From Membranipora membranacea (Eukaryota > Bryozoa > Gymnolaemata > Cheilostomatida > Membraniporidae), in NCBI GenBank assembly GCA_914767715.1, contig OU612068.1, positions 30,630,001-30,694,000 of the forward strand: a stretch of DNA of 64,000 nt. The letters are read 5' to 3'. The first letter of the stretch is position 1. Each line of letters opens with the position of its first letter. A program made the translations under genes and the position numbers. Below are positions 34,179 through 46,100 of this stretch, in pieces. The notes below the pieces were generated by a model. That model saw nothing but the letters and a program-made list of their open reading frames with translations, had not been told where the DNA came from and searched no databases.

Positions 34179-37100
34179 CTAGGTGCTTCGCATCCTCCAT
34201 TTCTTTTGAGAGACAATCTGGAGCATAATTAATTTTCTGGCACCGTACTTATCTCCAAGAGCGACCACCGTCTTTTTATCCTTGCTGAATCTTGCATGGA
34301 ATATGTCCATTGTAGCATTAAATGAAGTAATCTAAAATACACAAAACATTTAAATGTAATGCAAATACAATTCAGCGATGAGGATCTTTCTTCCAGTAAG
34401 TTGTAATGTTTAATAATAACAATATTACGCATCTTAAAATGCCATAGAAAGCGTACAATATCGAGAGATCTCTTTTTCCTTTAATATTGAATGACCAGGT
34501 TCAATTATTATTTATTTTCATGAAAATGCATTTTTATTGAAAAACACCATAATGATTTGTTAAAGTGTGTGCGCACAGATTTATTATGATGTGCAGAGCA
34601 CTCTTACCTGATTGCCATTTCTAAGTCTCCATAGTTTGATTGTACCATCTTGGGATCCTGATACTATGATGCTGTTATCTGATGCAATATCGACTGTCCA
34701 AACCTAAAAACAATAACATATTAATATAAATAATTGACATGAACCTATGAATAATGAATCGAGCAAATCAGTTGTGTACTTATCTTTTCATCAAGCAGGA
34801 GTGGATAGCTTTGCAAAATTACATGTGAGGTAAGGTTATTGTCCTTGTATATAACAAGTTGATATAATTTGGCTTTTATCATACCTCATCATTATGGCCA
34901 TGTAGAGTGTGCATGAGACTTTCAGAGTCCATGTTCCAAGCTTTCACTGTTCTATCTACAGATGCTGAAGCTAAGTATTTGCCGTCCTCACTGAGTGCGA
35001 CCTCTTTTACCTCGCGATCATGGGCTGCTGGCATACCTCCGTGTCCTAACATTGTAGCATCCCCACTGGTCAGTTGTCTCTGCAAAGATATTCTTGGTAT
35101 TATCTATGTGTGACAACTTCACAGCAGCAAATGTGGCATGCTCTGTCTAATTCGTCAATAATGAGGGGAAGGAATATTTTGAGTTATTGTAACCACTTGA
35201 TAGAGAATTTTTTACAGATTCCAAATATATCTTTATTTTATTCCTAGCACAGAAATTGGTCTTTTTAAAGCCGAAATAGTGCACCGGATTCGCGGCGCGG
35301 CATGAAACAGCATTTTGAACAATGGCCGCCCAAAGTTCACGATCACGGCAAAATTTGATGCAGTTTTGCGTACGTATTGTACTTCCAAGCAACGGAGGTG
35401 TAATTCTACGACAGATATCTAAAAAACATGTTTCTAGGACAAAAAACCATGCTGATTTGAATGGTGATATTCTTTTATTGGTCAGACTGCTTGAAAAAAT
35501 GTTAGCAAATGTCAAACTTTCAATTTCTTGAGGTGTATACCAAGCACCATTCTCTTCAACAGTTGCATTGTCATTTTCTTGATAATCTGTTATTATAGTC
35601 TGATTTAATCCATTATTCCACTGTTATTTTGGTCTAGCTTTCTTAGTAGCAGGCTGTGTTTCCTCTGGTGGTTCTGGGCACACTAGGTCTCTAGTGCCTG
35701 GTGTACAAAACTCCCGTATCTCTTTAAACAGATACTTTCTGCGGGCTTCATCTAGACCTGATGGTACGATCTCTTTAGGATGACCTGTTGGACGTTGATG
35801 GAGAACAGTGTCTGTTCTCCCTGTCTTCTCTTTGCAAAAGAGCCTGGATATCACTTTACCTGTAATAAAAGAATTGAATCCCAATGTGATAACATAAGTA
35901 GGCTCCACAATCAATACAGTCAACAGAAAACTTACAACTTTTGTTATGCCTATCATAGTCTATTGGCTTCTTCAGTATCCCACACAGTCCCACAATTGCC
36001 TACCTTGCATACTTTGAGAGAATGAGAACTGCTGTCTCTCTTTGATTCCTTGGATCCTCACACCATTGCTGAAAAACCCACTCCAATCATACTGGGTCAC
36101 AATAACCTTCCCATCCTGGTCACCCACTAGCTGCGCCTTGTTCTTCTCGCCATAGCAGGACTCCCTGACAACCTTTTTCAATAAACAATAGGCACAATTA
36201 TTTGCATTATTCTGTATCCCAGATCACCAATGACAAAAAATTAACTATGTTATCCTGCAAATACAACAGTAATGTGATTATTGTTGTAATCTAGTATAGT
36301 ACCTTAGCTATATCATCCAAACAGGACACCATCGTTTGTCGAAACTTCTTTTTGAAGATACCGAACATCTGGTCGCACATAAATTTTGTGTGACCAGCTA
36401 TCAGGAAGTTCAGCTCTATCTCTGTATTACGCTGCGTCATCACCCTCCTCGGGTATTATTCCTAGCACACAAAGGAGTTCACAGCTAATTTGATCTGATA
36501 AAGAAACATGAAACAGTTTTTGTAACTAACCTTCATGTGCGTAATCACAGCGTGTACGCTTTCTCTCCCGCTCTTTGTGCTTGTGAGTTTTGCCGTGTGT
36601 GGCACTCGTGTTTATCACAACAGACACTTTACTCAAGATCATTACATCTCTCTCTGATGTAGTAAGGCTTTCATAGAAGACCATCTGATCCAGCAGACTG
36701 GAGATGTCAAAATTAGTTAGGCAGTTTGTAGCACATTTGCATCGGAAAGTTGACAGCACATTCTGCCTTTTAGAGATGGTCTCATCTCCAGTGTCACCTG
36801 AAGGACTTGAAGGTCCATCCCCACTGGATGTTGGAATAGATTGTTGGGTAGGCCTGGTAGGCTTCTTTTTGGTAACCAACACCCTTGAATCACTACTTTT
36901 ATCCCCCTGCTTTGTTTTAGTTGTGCCTTTTTGAGTTTGACTTGTGCTAGGCTTATCAGCTTCTATTTTCACTAAAACATCTTCATCCAGCTGTTCTATA
37001 CCTTCTGGGTGGCCTAACTGTTCATGTTCCTCATCACTATCTACATCTCTGCTCGCAATATCAAAGAATTCAGCATCTACTTGACTCAGAATTTCATTCA

Positions 37101-40100
37101 AATCAACTAATCTTCCAGTGTCAGCCATCTTTGTGTCCTTCCGGTGTGCCCTTAGTAACCACTTTGACACCTGATTGGACCACTTAACTTGCTAGTAGCC
37201 AATTAAAAATGTGATATTCTGAATCAGAAGATGTTGATTGGTCAGAATCAAGCAAAATATAAAAATGTAAACATTGTTCATAAAATCACATGCCCAGCTT
37301 TAGATGCTTATTACTAACAATAGTCAATGCCGCGTTATTGACAAATTAGACAGAGCATGCCACAAATGGCAAATGTTTTGACATGATGATTTATTTCTAT
37401 ACATTATTGATTTACCAATTCTACCACGTTTTGGGAAGGTAAAGCTGTAAAAATCGTTACCAGCCAAGAAACAGATGCATATACAGGTTATGACCCGGAC
37501 ACATAACGATTAATAAACTTGATGTACATTGCAGCAAATAACAGTGGTCCAAAAATATTTACCTGAGCTTTACCAGTCTTCATACTCCAGATAACTAATT
37601 CTCCATTTCTTGTTCCTGTCAGGGCCTCGTCATGGTTAAGTATCACAGTGCAGTGAGGGTCGGCATTCAGAGCCACGATCGGTGAGTCAATCACACCGGC
37701 TTTGTTGAAGAGGTCGAACACAATAAAGTTTGCATTGTTATCGAATGAGTTAGTGAATCCTACAGCTACAAATCTGTCATCGGGGGAGATAAATACACAG
37801 GAAGCGGAATCGGCTACACCTGAAAAGTCAAAAATTCATCAATGAGCGAAGAGAACACAAAACAAACTAAAACAGAGCCCTTACCGTGTATAGTTTGACA
37901 AAGTAAAGAGTAGAATTCCTGCGTTTAAAATCTGCTTACACAGCCAGTTTGCATTAGATCATATATTATTTAGATTATTGTATGGTCTAACCCAACATTG
38001 TATTATATCTGTTTGTGGTTATACTTTTCAAAGATGATGACTTAGAGTACAGATTGATGTGATTGTGATTCAACTGCTATGTATTTTACCTATAGTGTCT
38101 GGGTAGGTGATTTCATGTAGAACCTTATTGGACAACAGATCCAACACTTTGACAGTAGTTCCTCCTCCAAACTTATCTGTCATTGCCATCACGACCTTGT
38201 AACCATCCTTAGAGACACAACTTGCTGTACAGAGCTGATCGACAGCTACAGGCAGAGGATTGCCAGTATTGAAATCCCAGACCTGTAAAAATGAATCAGA
38301 TATTATTATCCGGGCAAATCAAATTATTGAAGGTTAATATTAGAACTTCATTATGCTCGAACATGGAAGTTAGACTTGAAGCTGCCAGTTCTTGACAAGT
38401 GAGACACTGTAAATAACCCAGAGATGTATACATCAATGCATGACTAGACAGATCTCCAACAACAAAAGATTGTCCAACCAAACACCAAAATCTTACCACC
38501 GCCTTTTTGGTATGAGGCCCCTACAGTGAGAATGCATCAAATCTTACTGTTTTTACAGTACAAAAACATTTCAAAGTCATCCAGAAATCACTTTTGAGCA
38601 TGTAAGAGCGTACCAAAAATCAAGTTCTGGTCATCGGTGCTAAAGCTGACCAGTACTATGAGGCTAGTCAAGCATTACATATTAATACGTTATTCCTATT
38701 CAATAGATTATCTGCACAAGTTATCAAGATAATTATGAAACAACTCAGCATGACAGGCTCCAGAGTCCAGCATTCAGGGTATTTGACTAATGAGAAATGA
38801 ACTTGATAGAGCTAAAGTAGTAATGTTATCTTACCGCCACCCGTCTGATGGGTATGTGGTTTCCTGTTTGTACATCGTTCATGTCTACAGCAGCTTGCTC
38901 AGCCATAGTCTCACCAATCAGATACTGTTCATTTGCCGCTAAGTGCAGACCTGTTGAGCCCATGAAGTCACCTCTCATCGTAGTCACCATTTCTCCATTC
39001 TACAATAAAAGGTCACACATAAAAATAGTAATTTTCAGTATTACTTACTATCTGCTAGCTACATTTGACTGTAAGCAATGATACCTTTACAATTTTTATA
39101 GAGTTTTATGTTGTTTCATATTTTCTGTGCTATTACAATTATACAAGTTGTAAGAATGCTTACATTTGTGTTCCAGACTTGAGGAGGTCCGAGATTAGAT
39201 CCAGTTACTACGTATCTTCCATCAGCAGTTAGTACGACATTATCGACCGCTATGTCCTCTGATAGTGTGATAAATGCTTGATCCGGGTTTGTCACTGTGC
39301 CAAATCCATAAACAGAGCCAGATACACTTCCTCCAGCAACAGATCCGGCGTAACCTCCAGCACCTCTACCGTACCCGCCCATAGTACTGCCACCTCCTCC
39401 GTATCCCATAGCCTCATTCTGCATTGTCTCATTCCTCTGGTACCAGCTGCTCGATTGGTTATATGCATTGTAACCACCGCTGCCGCCGCCTCCGCCGTTC
39501 ATCACAGCACCACCGTTCATTCCTCCATTCATTCCACCTCCCATCCCTCCATCTGTACCATCAAACCTGCTCTCCTGGGTCATAGACTCCTCATACTGAC
39601 TCAATCTGCTGCCAGCCTGACTGCTCCCACCTACTCCACCTCCATAACCGTCCATACCGACACCCATACCATAGTTACCTCCATTAGATACAGGGAATGC
39701 ACCTGATTTGCCATCTGCCACAGGAACATAGGCTCCTTTACCACCACCACCTCCAACAAGTCCTTTAGACACTGCTAGGAACCCAGGCTTCATACCAGCT
39801 GCAGCAAATGCAATGGCTGATGAGAATAACAGTCCACCCATCACAGCGCCAATGATTGCATAGACACTCACACCAGCCCCACCCACTGCTACTACTGCTG
39901 CTGGTTTTGGCACGACTCCAACGTTATGACCAATTTTTATTATTGATCCAGCACCTCCTGGTGGCGGTGGGGCCACGGTTAGTGCTGTGCATTCTGATTT
40001 TGTTTCACCTTTGTCGCAAAGGGCTGGCCAAGGATAGGGGACAATATCCCAACTGTCACCACCAGAGGTGTGGACTGTAACACCCTTTCCTTTAGCATCT

Positions 40101-43100
40101 GTGCCTCTAGTGATGTCCACGATGTTGTGACCGTTGTATACAGCTCCCCAGATTATACCGTAATGTCCAGATGTAACATGAGTTCCATCCCAGCTTCCAC
40201 CAGTGTAAACATAACTAGGATTGAAGTCGCACTCAGGGAAATTGGTAAAGCCTCTCTTTATGTTGTCCAACTCAATGTAACCCTGCTTCCCATTTCTGTA
40301 CATATTGACAATATGGTCTGTCTGCTGCCTAATATTATCAACAGTTTGGAATGTCTCGATTCGTTCTTCACCGCAGAAATTATAGCGAACCCTGACACGA
40401 TCATTCACCAACTCAACCAGCATATACTGGCTGCCATCTTTAGACAGGACCCTAATGATTTCACCATCAGGCCAACCATTTGCTGTTCTGAAGCTCACCG
40501 ACATTCTGTGGTCCTGGTCAGTAACCATGCTCTCATTTTTGTAGACAACAACAGTGTCGCTTCCGTCCTTCTTCATATGAAATCCCCACAAGCCGTCTCG
40601 TTTCTCACAGCAGGGAGCTGAGTATCCAGTGTACAAACAGTCACAGGTTCCATCCTCCAACTTCAATCCACCATTGTGACAAACTTGGCAGGTAGGAGGA
40701 GGCTCAAACTTCAGTTTGAAAGGATGACCAGCGATATCTACATCGCCTACTTTCGTTATGGTGTCGTCGTTGACAAAACTCCTATGATAGATGTATTCAT
40801 TGTTGTATCTCAGTCCAGCTAAGATGCCGTTCCAATCATCGGCTATTTGCAGGTTGTTTCTATTGGTGGTAATCCCTCCAGACATTAGATATTTCTGTCC
40901 TCGGAATGGTATATTTGCAATACTAGCATCAGTCCTATTAATCTGCAGGTCATCCACATAGAATGTTATCATATCCCCTGTTCTGTTCATTCTTATGACA
41001 TGGTAATCACTGTCTCGGGAGTTGAGAGTGATCCTTTCCTCTCTTAGTATTTGTGGCTGATTGTCCGCCAGTCTGTATTCTAATTGGGCATGGCCATTAA
41101 CAAGTCTCAGATCATAGTACTGAGTTCCGTCTACGTTTTCTACACGGAATATTGTACCATTAGGCTCATATGTCATCAGACCGATTGCCAAGTAGTCTGC
41201 AAAGGTACTTACAGCCTGGGGGTACTCATGGATAACGACGCCAGGTTTGAAGTTGTACCAGCCATAATAATGACCTTCTGGTTCGAGCTCGCATGTCGGT
41301 CCTGCCCAGGCAGTCAAGGTACAGTTACACTGGTTGTTCATACACACTCCGTAGTTCTTACATGTTGGCCTGTCCGGACCACATACACCTTCTTCTGTGG
41401 TACATGTAAATGCTGCTGTCGGTTCAGAGGTCACACGAGACGTTCCTGGAAGTTTCACTGTTGCTCCTCGAGCACTATTCTTTGCATATTGAAATATGTT
41501 GGATGCTCCGTGTTTAAATCCAATGACAACTCCATCGAATGGGGTGTCATATTGTCCACTAGCCTGATTAGATGCGCTACCAACCTCCACAGTAGTTATA
41601 CCATCTAGCATATTGTCTGATCCTGATATAATTTGCTCATGCATTGCCAGCTGTCGTCCAGTAGCTGGGTCTACTATCCTGAGGCTCGCGTCTCGTCCGT
41701 TTCTTGAGTACTGCACAATGTACATTTTCGAGTCACTGTAGTCTCCAGTGGTCATGAGACTCCCGCTGCTTGATCTACTAAGTTTCGTATCAGCGACAAT
41801 CCTTCCGTCCTGCAGATATATCTTGATGAGTTCGTTCTCATCTCTGCCGGTTATTTTCGCTAGCGTACCAGATTTTTTACATGTGATGAAACCGAATGAA
41901 ATAATGTCTTCTGTATTTGAGATTGAGGGCACATAACTGTACGTGACTGAGCCTGGTTCTTTATCAACATAGAATTTATATCCCACTTCTGGCTGACTGC
42001 AATATGGACCAATAAATGGAATCATGCTGTTGTCACAGAACGCACCACTGGCGGAGCACCTGCAGCCGTTGAGACACTGACTTTCCACACAGACAGGCTG
42101 AGGTTGACATCCGGTGACAACTGACCCTGAGTTCCTCACTTGGCTGTCCTGGAATCTCACATCTCCCATGTTTATCAGATGTCTAGCCTTGACTAAGGTG
42201 GCCAAACATCCTCTGTATCCTGTGATACCATCAGGGAAGGATGATCGTAATCCTTCTGCTATCCTTATACCACTGGGTATTCCTGCAATATCACAATTAT
42301 AACTTAACGTCAAACAATAATTTATCATCAGTCTGCAGGTGTTTATTGGCCTAAAGGAGAATATATTGTTGCACGGACTTGCCTTCATATCAAATAGTAA
42401 ATCTAACAGCTTGTTAAACAATTCAATCATTTTATTGAAAATAATGACTGAGAAATTTAAAATTTGCCTGTGACCATAACAAGACAAGGATTGTGATGAA
42501 TGTTTTCCCTCACCTCCAATGTACATGACGTCAGAGTGGTCAAATTGACCGACCGACCCTCTATCAGAGCTGAGACGCTTGGGCTGGGGAGTCCCCTGAT
42601 CTACTGTGACAGACATTGTATTCTGATCCTCACGACTAATCTCAATCATATGCCATCTGTCATCACTCAAATCTAGAGCATATCATATATATTGTAGGGA
42701 TATAGGAATCATCTCCCATACATGTTCAGGGTAGAGTTTATACTAAATTGGGTAAGAGTTGAAGTAACCATGTACACTGTTTCTCTATGATAACTAAATT
42801 TTAGTTTAATCAATCTTTGCAGAGATAGAAATGGTACTGAGCCATGTCAACTCCTGTAACTGTTTGATCAGTTAGTATAAGTACATACATGATCTGGGTA
42901 CGGTGATACGTTCATCGATTCCTCCGAAGTTAAACCTGACATCGAGCTGACCGTTGTTGAGCAGAGCAGCGAGGTACTGCGAGTTCAGATTTCCAGGCTG
43001 ATACATGAACAGCGAATCTTTTTGTTGTGTCTTAATCATCAGAATAACTTTGAAATCTAGCTTCATCTCGTCAGGTTCATTTGGTACCCTGATGTGAGCT

Positions 43101-46100
43101 ACTGGTGTCAGGATTGTGATTGGATATAACTCAGGAAGGAAAGGTGTGGCTACAACAAGAAACACTCCAGTGTACAATAACAAAAGTAGAGACAATTCGA
43201 AAGTTGTCACAGTTGCATATCTGCGCATTCCCCCTATTTTTCATTTACAAAAAGTTAGTTCAAGTTCCAAGAGTTACTATATTTCTTGTCTGCTACTTAA
43301 CAGCCTGGAGCTCGATTTGAGAGTTTGTTTAGACATGATGAACTGCCATCACTTACGAGGTTCGAAGGGATAGCCGGTGATGATGGGAGGATATTTCCAT
43401 GTTCTTTGCTGTCCAAGAAAATATGGAGGTTCACCAGGGTTAGGTATGTCTGCACCGAGCCTGATAGTGTCCATATAGATGTAAAAATCTTCACCTCTTA
43501 AATCAACTGCAAATATACAGACTCATCAATAAGTCCATAAACATCAATTCTGTCAAATTAAATCTTAACTATTAATTAATTAAGTCTTATTATTTATTAC
43601 ATTTTCATTCTCAACAATTTTGAATTTTTTTGGTTTTTAAAAGATAAATTATGATACATGAAAAACGTGATTGAAGCTTCAACAAACAGCCTGAACAACT
43701 ACTTAGTCTGAACCACATCCATGAGTGGTTCGACCCATAACATGGCTATAGTACCCCACATATGTGTTGTATATGCTGCAATGGAATCAGAGGCCTGCAA
43801 AGCATTCACAGCTAGGTGAAGCAAGCTGTCCTGAGGGCTGCTAAACCAGGACCGCAGTATTATTATCTTATCATCATGCAAAAATATCCCACAAAATGAC
43901 CATGTGGCCTGTGATATTTAACCAACAGCGCAGGCAAAACTCTTGTATGTGCGATGACAGTGTGTGTATACAGTGCAGTACTACTGACCATTAACCTTTA
44001 CATGCAAAGTGTCTCAAATAAGATAGCATTGACTTTCATTGTCTCTGAGGCTTAACATAAACAGGAAGTAGTCGGGGACGGTGTTCATAACTATCATGCA
44101 GACCCAAGACAACTACTACACTACATTCTCACCTTCAACTAAGAACAAACATTACAAAATGAAAATTACATTCCAGGCAACACAGACTTTCTAGCAGGAG
44201 GGATTGATTGTCCGCACATATGATAAAACAAAACTCAAGTAGTTCACATACACAAAATGTAGCACAATGAGAGCAGTACTATACCCTAATATAATAATTA
44301 TGGGTGAGTTTGTTTTCGATGACATTAAAATTGGTATATAACTCACTTGGTACATGTTGGTTATCATCCACCCATACATGCATCTTATCAGCTCTCCTCC
44401 TCACATTCAGTGTGTGCCATTCAAAGTCATTATACACTCCTGGGATTGTCGTCTCTTCTTCAAGCTATTAGAAAACAAAGATATGTCCATATGTAATATA
44501 AGTATATAGTAAAGAGCTATCTGCTTTATCAGCATGAAAATATAACTCCCCTAGTCCGAGACAAAAATGTTCCAACCTCCCTGATTACCACCACAAGGCT
44601 TTGTGATTGTTTTCTTCTCTTTAAAAAGGACATAGAACTTCGCGACATGTTGTCTCAAAAAACTTACAAACCTTTTTCCAGATAAATGGATCAAAATGAC
44701 TTTATCAGTTGAAAAGATTTTTCATTGAAAGCTGGCTAGAAAAATGCCTGAAAAATGTCGGCAGTTTAGACCAAGGAGTTAGAGACTCCTTGTTTAGACG
44801 TTGTGCTAAATGCACTGTTAAAAAAAAGCTGAATAGTTAGAGTGCTTTGTTAGATTTAATGAGGTAATATAGTGAACAGTTTACTTACCCCATCGCCACT
44901 AACAGCCACTTTCAATTCTCCTTCTTCAAAGAACACTTTGATGTAGTCAGAATTGGTTGGACTGTTTGTCATCCACATGGTTCCACGATCTGCCAGAGTC
45001 TTGAACTTGGTAGAGATATCATTTACATGAGTCTTGATATTTCTACCCAGATTGATATCCTTATATTCTGTTCCATTAGTAACAGCTATCAGAGTCACTA
45101 CAAATTAAATATTGAATCTATGAGGGGCAGTACAATCAGTTCGGGCACTCAAGCTATGGCAAAATAAGCCACTGGGAAATATATTTGACCTGCTTTTTAC
45201 TGAATGTTAGAATAATGTGTAATATAGTACCTGTGCCTAGTTGTATTGCAAACACTAGGTTCAGGTACTATGTATCACACATTATGTAATCAGAGAATTG
45301 ACTTACATGTTGCGCACACATCTTGTCCTATGTTGGCGTAGTCAAGGCCTGTACAGTCACAATAATAACTATCCTTCCTGTTATAACAGGGAGCACCATT
45401 CCTACATGGTGAGTAAGCACAGTAGTCAGTAAAGGCCTGACAGCCATTCACTATGTTAGGTGATCTCTGCAGGTCGCGTAACTTCCTCAGCTCAGATGAG
45501 ATGGTGTTAATCTAATCCAAACAAATAACTAGTTAGATAGAATGATACCATCAAAAAGTGTAGCTCAGACTCTTCTGGCAGTATGATATAGATATTGAAA
45601 ATCTTTAGAATAGAGATGGTGATTGTCTTCTCATGAGGCATATTGTGTTTTCTAGCTCTGCGGAATATGCAAGCCAACAGCAAGGCTTTTAACAGTGAGC
45701 CTTTAGCAGTTGTTTACGTGATTGCTGAAATGTGTGTGAACAACACTGTTGAAGAAGGATGTATGCTGAAAATTGACTTCAGCTAGCTGGCTGTGTTAAA
45801 TGGAGTGGTTGAAGAAACTGAAAGTATTACATACAATAAATATCAAACAAACCTGCAAATAATCCACACAGCCCATAAACCCAGCCTCAGACCAGATGTG
45901 CCATGGGAGCTGATTATAGTCAGGTACCCCGCCGAGGTACACAGAGTCAGAGAATAAGGTAAGTCTGTTCCTCGAAGGTAAAATCACATCAAGATCGCTC
46001 CTTCTCTGTCTGTCAAAGTACACATTGATCTTCCCCTCATCCGAGTTAAACACAAACTTAGCTGAGTGTGGAATGTTGTCAGCCGCATCTCCAACAGAAA

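Larger units (their letters stand above)
34179..38999 (-). other. LamG-WD40 gene, exons 37-42: cytoplasmic WD40 propeller
   Basis: Exons: 38835-38999, 38100-38282, 37563-37819, 34885-35079, 34608-34703, 34179-34331. Blade signatures are VWDFNTGNPLP, VKVLDLLSNKVLHEI, RNGELVIWSMKTGKAQ, REVKEVALSEDGKYLASASV, DRTVKAWNMDSESLMHTLHG and NSIIVSGSQDGTIKLWRLRN, consistent with about seven blades. The protein ends SQKKWRMRST. The long intron 37562 to 35080 is due to a transposon insertion. Confidence 0.9.

Noticed and set aside
40070-41608. Plus-strand ORFs of 183 and 174 residues
   Set aside because: They are antisense to the large LamG-TM exon and show no domain motif or splice logic.
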